Shown here piece after piece: positions 27,354 through 35,251 of a stretch of DNA of 64,000 nt. The DNA is from Streptomyces sp. NBC_01591 (lineage in GTDB: Bacteria > Actinomycetota > Actinomycetes > Streptomycetales > Streptomycetaceae). Made by a program: the position numbers and the translations under genes. The stretch spans positions 7,750,001-7,814,000 of the forward strand of contig NZ_CP109327.1 in assembly GCF_035918155.1 (NCBI RefSeq), written 5' to 3'. Numbering within the stretch: the stretch's first letter is position 1; every line of letters begins with the position of its first letter. The notes under the pieces are model-generated. The model made no database searches. It saw only the letters and a program-made list of their open reading frames with translations, and was not told the DNA's origin.

Positions 27354-28711
27354 TTCAGTTCGTACGCGGCCATCGCGGCGCGCACGTCGGAGGAGAAGAG
27401 TTCCGGACCCAGCGCGTCGGAGTGGGCCAGGCCCTCGGGGGAGAGCCGCAGCAGTCCGGACGCCCCGGCCGACGCGTCGAGCCAGCCGCGCGCCTCGAAC
27501 CGGGCCAGCTCAAGGGGGAAGTCGTCGGCCGGCGAGGTGCCGAACCGCTCCCGGTAGTCGGCCAGTGGCAGCCCATCGGCCTGGAGGACCGACTGCAGGA
27601 GGTGGCGCCGGCGTGCCTCGTCGCCGTCGACGTACCGTCCGACCTCCGCACGCGAGAAGTCCTCGGTGGCCGCGTAGCCGTCGATGATCGCCCGCACCTC
27701 CCGCATCTCCACCGCGTAGTCGAAGGAGTAGTGCAGCTCCGAGGTGTACGAGCGGGCGCCGCACCCCAGGCCGATCATGCCGTCGGTCTGGCAGGCGTAG
27801 TCGTCGGGGCCGTCCGTCCGCGGGGCGTCGGCGCGGCGGAACATCCGCATCGAAACCTGCTCGTAGCCATGGGCCAGGAGATGATCCCGGCCCGCGCGGT
27901 ACAGCCGCAGCCGCTGTTCGTCCCAGGCCGCGTCCGCCGACACCCCGCCGTCCGCGTCGAGCCGTCCCAGACCGGTCAGCGGGCGCACGTACAACGGGTA
28001 GAGATACAGCTCCTCCGGCCGCCAGTCGAGCGCCGTGTCCAGCGAGGTGCGCCAGCTGTCCTCGGTCTGCCCGTCGATGCCGTAGATCAGGTCGATGTTG
28101 AGGACCGGGATACGGGCATCGCGTATCCGGTCCAGCGCCGCCTCCACATCGGCACGCCGCTGCGGGCGCACAGCGGCCCGCGCCTCCGCTTCGACGAAGC
28201 TCTGCACCCCGATGCTGATCCTGGTCGTACCGCGGTCGGCGAGGACGGCCAGCCGGTCGGCCGTCGCGGTCGACGGCGACGTCTCGACCGAGAGCGGAAC
28301 GGACCGCAGATCGGCGCCCATCCGCTTCTCCGCGATGTCGCAGAGCCGCTCCAGCTCCGCCGCGGTCAGGAACGTGGGCGTACCCCCGCCGAACGCGGCC
28401 GCGGCGAAACGCACCGGCCCGTCGTCGCCCAGCGCGTCACGGACCGCGGTGGCCTGCCGGTCCAGCGCGTCGAGGTACCGGGTCGTCAGCTCGTCGGGAG
28501 CGCCGATCCGGGTGAACAGATTGCAGAAGCCGCAGCGGACCTCGCAGAACGGTATGTGGAGGTAGAGCGAGAGCGCGTCCTTGCGCTCGGCCGCCCACAA
28601 CTCGCGCAGCCCCGGCCGGTCGGCGAGCGGCCGGTAGGCGGTCTTGTGCGGGTAGGCGTAGACATAGCTCTGGTACGGCCGGGCGGCCGGCGCGACGGTC
28701 GTGGTGCTCAT
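27350..28711 (-). CDS. STM4012-family radical SAM protein (HemN/HemW-like)
   Basis: The 453-aa protein has HemN/HemW-type features: YLHIPFCEVRCGFCNLF with C56, C60 and C63, the SAM-contacting GGGTPT, ISIGVQSF and NIDLIYGIDGQT. HemN coproporphyrinogen dehydrogenases carry CxC after the third Cys; here it is Cys-Asn-Leu, as in HemW-like proteins, so it is unlikely to be the porphyrin enzyme itself. It forms part of the STM4011-4015-type cassette. ATG 28711 overlaps the stop of the STM4013-type gene (ATGA), and its own stop overlaps the STM4011-type start, so the two radical SAM enzymes are co-translated. Confidence 0.87.
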   Translation of the reverse strand: MSTTTVAPAARPYQSYVYAYPHKTAYRPLADRPGLRELWAAERKDALSLYLHIPFCEVRCGFCNLFTRIGAPDELTTRYLDALDRQATAVRDALGDDGPVRFAAAAFGGGTPTFLTAAELERLCDIAEKRMGADLRSVPLSVETSPSTATADRLAVLADRGTTRISIGVQSFVEAEARAAVRPQRRADVEAALDRIRDARIPVLNIDLIYGIDGQTEDSWRTSLDTALDWRPEELYLYPLYVRPLTGLGRLDADGGVSADAAWDEQRLRLYRAGRDHLLAHGYEQVSMRMFRRADAPRTDGPDDYACQTDGMIGLGCGARSYTSELHYSFDYAVEMREVRAIIDGYAATEDFSRAEVGRYVDGDEARRRHLLQSVLQADGLPLADYRERFGTSPADDFPLELARFEARGWLDASAGASGLLRLSPEGLAHSDALGPELFSSDVRAAMAAYELK

Positions 28712-29580
28712 GGTGCGATGGCCCCCGGTTCCAGGAAGAAGTGCGCGTACGGAACGGTCCAGACGGACTCGTGACCGAGCCGGTGACCGGTGTAGCCGTC
28801 GTCCCCGTACGCCGTGCCGTGGTCCGAGCAGACGATGGCGAAACAGCGACGGCGGCTGCTCGCGGCGGCGAAGAGCCTGCCGATATGGGCGTCGACGTAC
28901 TCCAGGGCCGCGGCATGGGTGGCGCGGGAGTCGCCCGCCTCGCGAGTGGCTCCCGGCCGGTGGAACCAGTTGGGCTGGTGCAGGGCGGACACATTGACGA
29001 AGAGGAACAGCCGCTGCTCCTCGGGGAGCCCGGCGACGGCCTGCTCGGCACGGGCCACCTGTGCCTCGAAGGAAGTGGGCGACGCCACGCCGAACTCCGG
29101 CTCCCAGTGGCTCTCCTGGAACATGCCGGGCAGCACGGAACCGAGCGGCGCCTGCTTGTTGAAGAAGCCGACACCGCCGATGCACACCGTGTGGTAGCCC
29201 ACGCCGGCGAGGCCGGAGAGCAGATCCGGCGTGTCGAAGACAAAGGTGCCCGAGGCGGTGGACTCACTGCCCGCGAAACGCGCCGCGAACAGCCGGGGGT
29301 GCGGCCCCGGGCCCGCCGGAGTGGGCAGGAATCCCGCGAAGATCGCCTGGTGGGAGGCGTAGGTGAAGCTTCCCGGCGCGTGCCGCTTCTCCCAGACACC
29401 GCCCGGCAGATGGCGCGCCAGATGCGGAATGCGTCCCGCGGCGGCGAGCTCCACCGCCACGTCGTACCGCAGCGTGTCGAGGGTGACGAGCAGCAGATCG
29501 TGGCTGCCCACGATCTGGCTCATGTCCGGGTTCCGGGCGTCCTCGGGGGTACGCGCGGTGTCAGGCAGTGGCGGTTGCAC
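28708..29580 (-). CDS. STM4013-family hydrolase (alkaline phosphatase/sulfatase superfamily)
   Basis: The 290-aa protein has the alkaline-phosphatase-fold metal motifs LLVTLDTLRYDV near residue 31 and CSDHGTAYGDDGYTGHRLGHE near 250-270, with Asp-His and a second His as ligands. It lacks the sulfatase C/S-x-P-x-R signature. A Ser/Thr in GSFTYASHQ at the equivalent place is the likely nucleophile, suggesting phosphohydrolase or phosphotransferase chemistry. GTG 29580 is the first start; an ATG at 29523 (MSQIVG) begins just before conserved sequence and may be the real one, since the longer form overlaps the ATP-grasp gene by 20 nt. The substrate is unknown. Confidence 0.83.
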   Translation of the reverse strand: MQPPLPDTARTPEDARNPDMSQIVGSHDLLLVTLDTLRYDVAVELAAAGRIPHLARHLPGGVWEKRHAPGSFTYASHQAIFAGFLPTPAGPGPHPRLFAARFAGSESTASGTFVFDTPDLLSGLAGVGYHTVCIGGVGFFNKQAPLGSVLPGMFQESHWEPEFGVASPTSFEAQVARAEQAVAGLPEEQRLFLFVNVSALHQPNWFHRPGATREAGDSRATHAAALEYVDAHIGRLFAAASSRRRCFAIVCSDHGTAYGDDGYTGHRLGHESVWTVPYAHFFLEPGAIAP

Positions 29581-30715
29581 GGTGGTTCCTTGCTCTGTTC
29601 ATTACGGCGGCGACCTGCGCCGCATAGGTGTCCAGGCCCTCGGCGCCGCTGCCCGGAAGGCCGGTCAGCCGCGGCAGGAGATCGCCGAAGGCGTTGACCT
29701 CGCCGACGGCGAAGCGCCGCCAGCCGGTCGAGGGCAGCAGATCGACGCCCACACACAGAGTGTCCGGGAAGCACGCCGCGGCCCGTTCGCACACGGCCAG
29801 GGCCTCGCCCCAGCTGCCGCCCGCCGCCTCGACGGCCGCGCGGACGGCGTCGAGATCTCCACGCTCGCCACCGAGGTGAAGGTTGGTCATGGGGGAGTGG
29901 CTGGTGCGCACGACGGCATGGGTGGCCCGGCCCGCCACCACCACGACCCGCAGATCCGTCGCCCGGCCGTGCTGGGTGGCCTTGGGCAGCCAGCGCTCGA
30001 TGTGCAGCCCGTCCGGTGCGAGTGCGTCGACGATCGCCCCGATCTCCCGCTCCGTCGTGACGCGGCGCACCCGCAAGGAATTGAAGAGCCGTCCGGACGC
30101 ATCGCGCTCCACCGAGGTCGTGGCCCTGATCCGGCCGGGCCCGGCCGTCTCCACGGCCAGGACCCCCGAGGCGGACGAGCCGTGCGCGAGCTTCACGAAG
30201 ACCCTGGGCATGCCGCGGTCCGCCATCCGCTCGCGTACGTCCGCCCAGTCCCGCACCACGGGCGCCGCGGCTCCCGAGGTCGGTGACGCCGGGACCGGCA
30301 CCCCGGCGCCGTTCAGCACGGCATGGCAGAGCCGCTTGTCGAACAGCACCGCGACATCACCGGGATCGTCGAGCAGCGCGGCACCGGCGGCTGCCGCCGC
30401 CCGCGCCACCGCCCGCACGGCCGCGGTGAACCCGGCGTACCAGAGGGCGGTCCCTTCGACCCTGGTCGGGTCCCCGACCGTGCGGAGCAGCCGCTCCACC
30501 TCGGCGTCCTCACCGGGGGAGTCCATCCGTACGGTCTCGCCGGGCAGGAACGCGGCTCCGCCGCGCAGGACGTCCAGCCAGGGCACGACGCGCGCCGCCG
30601 GCAGCCCGGCGGCGCGCACGGCGTCCTGGAAGAGCGTGACCCGGCGGTTGCCGGGCACACCCACGACGGCGAAGCGCGGCGCCGGGCCGGCCGTACTACT
30701 CGCTGACGGCGACAT
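29561..30715 (-). CDS. STM4014-family ATP-grasp-like protein
   Basis: The 384-aa protein looks like an ATP-grasp enzyme. It has a lysine-bearing strand RVFVKLAHGSSASGV near residue 172 and a basic DLRVVVVAGR near 255. VGVDLLPS followed by VGEVNAFGD near 333-350 supplies the acidic and Asn metal ligands usual in RimK-like ligases. Such enzymes join a carboxylate to an amine through an acyl phosphate. The two radical SAM enzymes and the hydrolase in the same cassette hint at modification of a protein or small amino-acid-like molecule; this is inference. It overlaps the STM4013-type gene by 20 nt and the LRR gene by 20 nt. Confidence 0.75.
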   Translation of the reverse strand: MSPSASSTAGPAPRFAVVGVPGNRRVTLFQDAVRAAGLPAARVVPWLDVLRGGAAFLPGETVRMDSPGEDAEVERLLRTVGDPTRVEGTALWYAGFTAAVRAVARAAAAAGAALLDDPGDVAVLFDKRLCHAVLNGAGVPVPASPTSGAAAPVVRDWADVRERMADRGMPRVFVKLAHGSSASGVLAVETAGPGRIRATTSVERDASGRLFNSLRVRRVTTEREIGAIVDALAPDGLHIERWLPKATQHGRATDLRVVVVAGRATHAVVRTSHSPMTNLHLGGERGDLDAVRAAVEAAGGSWGEALAVCERAAACFPDTLCVGVDLLPSTGWRRFAVGEVNAFGDLLPRLTGLPGSGAEGLDTYAAQVAAVMNRARNHRATATA

Positions 30716-31667
30716 AGCGGTCGTCGTCCTCTTCCGGATCCCAGTACTCGACTTCGTCGATCTCGCCGTTCACCCGGTCCGGACCGAGCAGATTCCTCAG
30801 GCGGTCCACCAACGAGTCGCTCATGTAGTGATGGTGCAGATCCAGCGAGGTCAGGTGGGTGAGCGGCTGGCCCGCGAGCAGCGCTTCGGCGCCTTCATCG
30901 CCCAGGGTTCCCATCGCGAGGGACAGCGACTCCAGCCGGGCGACGACCGGGGCGGACGCCACGGCGGCCGCGATCTCGTCCTGGATCTCGCTGTTCTGCA
31001 GCCCCAGATGGCGCAGGGCGGGGAACGTCGCACCGGAGAGCAGCGGAGCGAGGTCCTCGACCGTGGTGTCACCGCCGTACTCGGTGACGCCGAGCCAGAG
31101 TTCGAGCCGTTCCAGCGCGGGCAGCTCGGAGGCGCCGATCGCCCGCACGATGTCGGACGGGAGCCCGCCGGACTCGAACCGCAGCGACTTGAGCGACTTG
31201 TGGCGCACCGGCCGCAGACCGAGCGACGGCCCGTCGGTGACCTGCTCGCCGCAGCCGCGTACCGTCAACTCCTCCAGCTCTCCGAAGGCTTCGACCACCG
31301 GGGTTATGTCGCACATCTCCAGCCACGACACTTCGCACTCCTCGCTGACGACATCGGCGAGGAAGAGCGCCCGCAGGGCCGGGAAACGGTCGGCGTGACC
31401 GACCAGCAGATCGACGACCGGGGCGAAGGACTCGTACTCCTGCTGCCACCAGGCGCCGATCAGCAGGGCCTTTACCCGCGTCGTGTCGACCGTGTCGAGG
31501 AAGTGCTGCCACAGCGGGCCGAACGTCAGATCGTCCTGCCAGGCGCTCTCCAGCCGCCAGGCGACCGATCCGGCGTCCGGGAGCGGGGTGCCGGGGGCCT
31601 GATCGGGTCCGGGAAGGGTGTGGACGGGCAGGCCGTGAAACGTCTCGGGGTGTTCGATGTCAGTCAT
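30696..31667 (-). CDS. STM4015-family leucine-rich-repeat protein, copy 1
   Basis: The 323-aa acidic protein has irregular leucine-rich repeats from about residue 130 to 290 (for example LPALERLELWLG, FPALRHLGLQNSEI, LTHLTSLDLHHHYM) in the ribonuclease-inhibitor style. The N-terminal part has the conserved DVVSEECEVSWLEMCDITPV. The C-terminus is very acidic (DPEEDDDRYVAVSE). LRR proteins bind other proteins, so it may present the substrate of the cassette enzymes. A second, clearly homologous copy lies 6 bp upstream. The ATG is at 31667 and its 3' end overlaps the ATP-grasp gene by 20 nt. Confidence 0.82.
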   Translation of the reverse strand: MTDIEHPETFHGLPVHTLPGPDQAPGTPLPDAGSVAWRLESAWQDDLTFGPLWQHFLDTVDTTRVKALLIGAWWQQEYESFAPVVDLLVGHADRFPALRALFLADVVSEECEVSWLEMCDITPVVEAFGELEELTVRGCGEQVTDGPSLGLRPVRHKSLKSLRFESGGLPSDIVRAIGASELPALERLELWLGVTEYGGDTTVEDLAPLLSGATFPALRHLGLQNSEIQDEIAAAVASAPVVARLESLSLAMGTLGDEGAEALLAGQPLTHLTSLDLHHHYMSDSLVDRLRNLLGPDRVNGEIDEVEYWDPEEDDDRYVAVSE

Positions 31668-31673
31668 CGCGCC

Positions 31674-32630
31674 TCACTCCGATACCGAGGTGTAGCGGCC
31701 CTCGACGCCGCGGTCGCCCCAGGGCTTCTCGCGCTCCGACACATCGACCCGCACGCCGTGCGGTTCCAGCGCCTCCTTGATCCGGCGCTCCATCGGCTCC
31801 GTCATGAAGTGGTGGTGCAGATCGAGCTGTTCGAGATGGGTGAGCGGCTGGCCGTCCAGCAGTGCCGCCGCGCCCTCGTCGCCCATGGTGCCGTTCGACA
31901 GGTCGAGGACGCGCAGCTGCGCGACGACCGGGGCACCCGCGACGGCCGTCGCGATCTCGTTCTGCACCTCGCTGTTGCGCAGACCGAGATGAGTGAGCCG
32001 GGGGAAGCGGGTGCCGGAGAGCAGCGGGGCCAGGTCGGCCACATCCGCGTCGCCCCCGTAGGCGGAGACACCGAGCCAGAGGTCGAGCCGCTCCAGCGCG
32101 GGCAGCTCGCTGTCCAGAATGCCGCGGATCACACCGACGGGCAGACCGCCCGTCTCGATGGTCAGCGAACGCAGCCGCTCGTGCTTCGAGGGGGAGAAGA
32201 CGAGGTCCGTGCCGCCGCGCACACCCAGTTCGAGCAGAGCGGGGAAGGCGTTCAGCAGCGCCGTGACATCCGACTGCTCGATCCAGGAGATCTCGTTGTC
32301 CTCCGCCGTCATGTCGCCGACGAAGACGGCCTCCAGCGAGGTCAGCCGGTCGGCGGCGGCGATGATGAGATCGATCGGGTAGGACGATTTCTCCTCGTAC
32401 GACTCGCCCCACTGACCGATGATCAGTGCCCGCACGCCGGCCGGGTCGACCGCCTTGAGAAATGCCTGGAAGGCGTCCTCCCAGGTCATCTCGGAATCGT
32501 CGTCGTACGGATCGACCGAGATGCGCCAGGCTGCCGCATCGGCGGCCTGCACGGGCGCCTCACCCGTCGCGTGCTGGAAGTCGACAGCGGGAAGGCCGAG
32601 CAACTCCTGCAGATAGTCCACACCGGACAT
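31674..32630 (-). CDS. STM4015-family leucine-rich-repeat protein, copy 2
   Basis: A 318-aa paralogue of the next gene: LPALERLDLWLGV, AYGGDADVADLAPLLSGTRF in shorter pieces, GDEGAAALLDGQPLTHLEQLDLHHHFM and the ending TSVSE align throughout. Differences concentrate in the N-terminal 100 residues and in the exposed LRR positions. ATG 32630 has AGGAG 9 nt upstream; a longer form from 32672 lacks such a site. It is the first gene of the STM4015-4011 operon. Copy 2 differs from copy 1 in charge at its C-terminus (REKPWGDRGVEGR), so the two may bind different partners. Confidence 0.82.
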   Translation of the reverse strand: MSGVDYLQELLGLPAVDFQHATGEAPVQAADAAAWRISVDPYDDDSEMTWEDAFQAFLKAVDPAGVRALIIGQWGESYEEKSSYPIDLIIAAADRLTSLEAVFVGDMTAEDNEISWIEQSDVTALLNAFPALLELGVRGGTDLVFSPSKHERLRSLTIETGGLPVGVIRGILDSELPALERLDLWLGVSAYGGDADVADLAPLLSGTRFPRLTHLGLRNSEVQNEIATAVAGAPVVAQLRVLDLSNGTMGDEGAAALLDGQPLTHLEQLDLHHHFMTEPMERRIKEALEPHGVRVDVSEREKPWGDRGVEGRYTSVSE

Positions 32631-32821
32631 GACCCTGAGCTCCTGGTACTGGGGGACGGCTGATGTCCACAAGGTTTATCAAGCCGCACTGACAACGGCG
32701 CGACCGGGACCGCCGCGACGGGCCGCCGGGTCCGGTCGGCCGCCGGTCGATTGTCAGACCCTCCCCGTAGCGTTTTCTCCGTGGCCGGCACAGCGGGTGC
32801 GGCCATCGAGGGGAGACGTCT
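32631..32821. promoter_or_regulatory. Divergent promoter region between the LRR operon and the His-motif gene
   Basis: A 191-bp gap between two divergent starts must hold both promoters. It is slightly richer in A/T around AAGGTTTATCAAG (32671-32683). I cannot place convincing promoter boxes or a palindrome. Confidence 0.35.
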
Positions 32822-33148
32822 GTGTACCGGCAGGGCGATGTACTGATCGTGTCGTTGGAGGAGTCGGCGGTGCCCGCGCATCTCGTGGACGCGCCGGGTG
32901 AGCCGAGGGACGGCCGGGGCCGCATGGTCCTCGCGCTGGGCGAGGTCACCGGCCATGCCCACGCGGTTCAGGGGCCGGGCCGGCTGATGCGCGAGGCGGG
33001 GGTGTTCGGGCCGATGCTGCTCCACCTTCCCGAGGGCGGGCGGGTGGTGCACGAGGAGCACGCGGTGATACCGCTGTCGAAGGGCTGGTACCGCGTGGTG
33101 CGCCAGCGGGAGTACACACCGGGGGCGATCCGCATCGTCGCGGACTGA
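32822..33148 (+). CDS. Conserved 108-aa protein with GHAHA and HEEHA motifs
   Basis: The 108-aa protein begins MYRQGDVLIV and has two histidine clusters, EVTGHAHAV (about 40-48) and VVHEEHAVIPL (about 75-85), in a predicted all-beta chain ending YRVVRQREYTPGAIRIVAD. The His spacing and small size suggest a cupin-like fold that may bind a metal. Proteins of this pattern occur in many bacteria and phages, often next to DUF6745-type genes (from memory). It is divergent from the LRR operon and precedes a DUF6745-like gene on the same strand. GGGGAG precedes GTG 32822. The function is unknown. Confidence 0.75.
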   Translation: MYRQGDVLIVSLEESAVPAHLVDAPGEPRDGRGRMVLALGEVTGHAHAVQGPGRLMREAGVFGPMLLHLPEGGRVVHEEHAVIPLSKGWYRVVRQREYTPGAIRIVAD

Positions 33149-33189
33149 CGGCGGCCCGGGGAAGGGAACCGGCCCACTGAATCACCACA

Positions 33190-33266
33190 GCACGAAGCAC
33201 GAAGCACGAAGCACGAAGCACGAAGCACGAAGCACGAAGCACGAAGCACGAAGCACGAAGCACGAA
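33190..33266. repeat. Perfect heptanucleotide tandem repeat, 11 copies of GCACGAA
   Basis: Eleven uninterrupted copies of GCACGAA, 77 bp in all, are followed by a degenerate half copy (GCAGCACGG). The array sits 41 bp after the stop of the His-motif gene and 73 bp before the DUF6745-like ATG, so it falls in the leader or promoter of the latter. Unit length 7 is not a multiple of 3. Slippage here would change spacing rather than protein sequence. Confidence 0.97.
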
Positions 33267-33338
33267 GCAGCACGGCGCACAGCGCGCCGCGGACAGCACA
33301 GCACACAGAAGACAGAGCACAGGGGACGGGGAAGACCG

Positions 33339-34340
33339 ATGCAGTACGTGGACTCATGGCGGGCCGTGGCAGCGGCGACCGGTGCGGCCGACCGGTCCGC
33401 GGCCGAGGACGGGCTGCGGCTCGCCTACCGCAGCGCAGGACTCGCCGAGCCGGAGCGGATCGTCTGGGTCGACTCGCCCAGGGCCGCGGTGGAGGCCGTC
33501 GAGAAGCTCGTCGACGCCGGACGCTCGGTGCGCGACGAGGTACGGACCCGGCCCTGGGCGCAGGAGCGGCGCCGGATGTACGACGAGCTGGGCCCCGCGG
33601 GCTGGTCCGCACTGTGGTCCGCCACAGGCGCACAGCTCTGGGAGACCACCGCGGCGCTCGCCGAGCGGATCAGGGCCGGTGTCGTCGCGGACCTCTCGGA
33701 GCGCCCCGAGGACGAGTCCGACGTCCGGCTGGTGCTGCTCGACGCGGTCCTGGGCCAGCACGACGCGGCCTGGCTCGCCGCTTTCGACGGCCGGGGCGAC
33801 CGGCTCGACGGTCTGGCGGAGGTGGCCAGGAACGCGGGCTGGTGGTGGCCCTACGAGCGCGCCGTGGTGATCAGCGAGCGGCCGGAGGCGCTGCACCGGG
33901 ACGAGGCGGGACGGCTCGACCGCGGGGACGGCCCCGCGCTCGCCTACCGCGACGGCTTCGCCCTCCACGCATGGCGCGGCATGCCGGTGCCCGCCGAGTT
34001 CCTGGCGGAGCTGAACTCCCTGACCCCGAAGCGGATACGCGAGGAGGAGAACGCGGAACTGCGCCGCGTGATGCTGGAGTTCTACGGTTACGACCGATAC
34101 CTCACCGAATCCGGCGCGGAGCCGGTCCACCGCGACGAGACGGGCGTCCTGTGGCGGATCGCGCTGGACGGCGACGAGGACGTGGCGATGGTCGAGGTGG
34201 TCAACTCCACCCCCGAGCCGGACGGCACGCACCGTGTCTACTGGCTGCGGGTGCCGCCCAGCACCAGGACCGCGAAGGGCGGTGTGGCGTGGACCTTCGG
34301 ACTCGACGCCGACGCGTACGCACCCGTACGCCAGACCTGA
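33339..34340 (+). CDS. DUF6745-like domain protein
   Basis: The 333-aa cytoplasmic protein has the Trp/aromatic-rich centre NAGWWWPYERAVVISERPEALHRD in shorter blocks, LDRGDGPALAYRDGFALHAWRGMPVP (about 190-215) and a final VNSTPEPDGTHRVYWLRVPP. I associate this pattern with DUF6745, a family of unknown function often found beside LRR or pentapeptide-type proteins and small GTPase-like genes. The repeat of ALHRDE and PVHRDETG suggests two related modules. GGGGAAG lies 7 nt before ATG 33339. The gene follows the GHAHA protein and a 77-bp heptanucleotide repeat. Confidence 0.7.
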   Translation: MQYVDSWRAVAAATGAADRSAAEDGLRLAYRSAGLAEPERIVWVDSPRAAVEAVEKLVDAGRSVRDEVRTRPWAQERRRMYDELGPAGWSALWSATGAQLWETTAALAERIRAGVVADLSERPEDESDVRLVLLDAVLGQHDAAWLAAFDGRGDRLDGLAEVARNAGWWWPYERAVVISERPEALHRDEAGRLDRGDGPALAYRDGFALHAWRGMPVPAEFLAELNSLTPKRIREEENAELRRVMLEFYGYDRYLTESGAEPVHRDETGVLWRIALDGDEDVAMVEVVNSTPEPDGTHRVYWLRVPPSTRTAKGGVAWTFGLDADAYAPVRQT

Positions 34341-34360
34341 CCGTCGTCGGCCGACCGGAA

Positions 34361-34400
34361 GCACCGGCCCGGACCGCCCGGCCGGACCTCCGGCCGGTGC
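34361..34400. terminator. Hairpin between the convergent DUF6745-like and TetR genes
   Basis: GCACCGGCC (34361-34369) pairs with GGCCGGTGC (34392-34400) around a GC-rich 22-nt loop that can itself fold. It lies in the 68-bp gap between convergent genes, a likely bidirectional terminator. Confidence 0.5.
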
Positions 34401-34408
34401 GGGTGGGG

Positions 34409-35020
34409 TCAGGCCGTCAGTGCCTCGTGGTCGATGCCGAGCTCGCGGGCGAGCGCCTCGTCGGTCCAGGCCAGCATCGTGGCCCGGGAGAGCGGACCCG
34501 CGTACGACGTCGTCTGCACGGCCAGACCGTCCAGCAGGGCGGTCAGCCGCCAGGCCGCGGACATCGGGTCGTCGCAGTGGAACTCACCGGCGGCGGCGCC
34601 CTCTTCGATGACCTCGGCCAGCTCCGCCTTCCACTGCTGGTCGAGATCGCCGGCCACGTTGCGCAGCGCCGGATCGCGCAGCGAGGCGGCCCAGGCCTCG
34701 ATCCACAGCCGCCACCCCTTGGCCTGCCCCGTCGGCGCGTACCAGCGGACAGCGGCGCGCAGCCGCCGTACCGCGCTGGTGCGGCGGCCCAGCACCTTGC
34801 GCAGCTGGGCGAGGTCGGCCTCGGCGGCATGGGCGAAAGCTGCCGCGACCAGCTTCTCCTTGGTCGAGAAGTGGTAGAGCACGAGCGCGTTGCTCACCCC
34901 GAGCACGGCCGCGACATCGGCGATCCGGACCGCCGCGACGCCCCGCACCTCGATCTGTTCGACGGCAGCGCGCAGAAGCTCTTCACGTCGTTCCGCCACG
35001 CTCAACCGCACTCTTGCCAC
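34409..35020 (-). CDS. TetR/AcrR-family transcriptional regulator (BetI-type C-terminal domain)
   Basis: The 203-aa protein has a TetR helix-turn-helix at about 10-55 (LLRAAVEQIEVRGVAAVRI, then VAAVLGVSNALVLYHFSTKEKL). Its C-terminal domain resembles the BetI type, with GWRLWIEAWAASLRDP and a WRLTALLDGLAVQT helix. It would repress a nearby transcript on ligand binding. The GTG at 35020 lies before GAGCGGAACG. The best operator candidate is an 18-bp palindrome at 35169-35186, upstream of its own start and downstream of the carboxymuconolactone decarboxylase-like gene on the same strand. The ligand and targets are unknown. Confidence 0.88.
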   Translation of the reverse strand: MARVRLSVAERREELLRAAVEQIEVRGVAAVRIADVAAVLGVSNALVLYHFSTKEKLVAAAFAHAAEADLAQLRKVLGRRTSAVRRLRAAVRWYAPTGQAKGWRLWIEAWAASLRDPALRNVAGDLDQQWKAELAEVIEEGAAAGEFHCDDPMSAAWRLTALLDGLAVQTTSYAGPLSRATMLAWTDEALARELGIDHEALTA

Positions 35021-35168
35021 GGCGTCACCCTAACGAATATGCCACGCGCGGGAAGACCGGGGGCGGGGCCGTCCACGGTCCCGCCCCCTGTTCAACCGGC
35101 GCCCGCGGCGCCGGCCCGCACAGTCAGCACCAGATGTCGGCGCAGCCGGAGTTGTACGGACTGGCGGG

Positions 35169-35186
35169 TAGCTGCCATGGCAGCTA
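35169..35186. promoter_or_regulatory. Perfect 18-bp palindrome upstream of the TetR gene
   Basis: TAGCTGCCATGGCAGCTA is a perfect palindrome about 150 bp upstream of the TetR start and 66 bp after the stop of the AhpD-like gene. Size and symmetry fit a TetR operator; a short hairpin role is also possible. The rest of the 231-bp gap shows no gene. Confidence 0.45.
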
Positions 35187-35251
35187 ACCGCCGCACCGGC
35201 CGCGGGAAACACGGCGGAGAGACCGGGCGACGCGAAGGCCGGGTGCCCGGG

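Noticed and set aside
27350..29185. A 611-residue frame extending the STM4012-type protein upstream
   Set aside because: The additional N-terminal part is Arg/Ala/Gly-rich shadow sequence overlapping the hydrolase gene; similarity begins at the ATG at 28711.
31674..32672. Longer start for LRR copy 2
   Set aside because: The extra 14 residues lack a ribosome site, while ATG 32630 has AGGAG at proper distance.
33190..33266. CRISPR-like array
   Set aside because: The units are 7 bp, contiguous and without spacers, so it is a simple tandem repeat.
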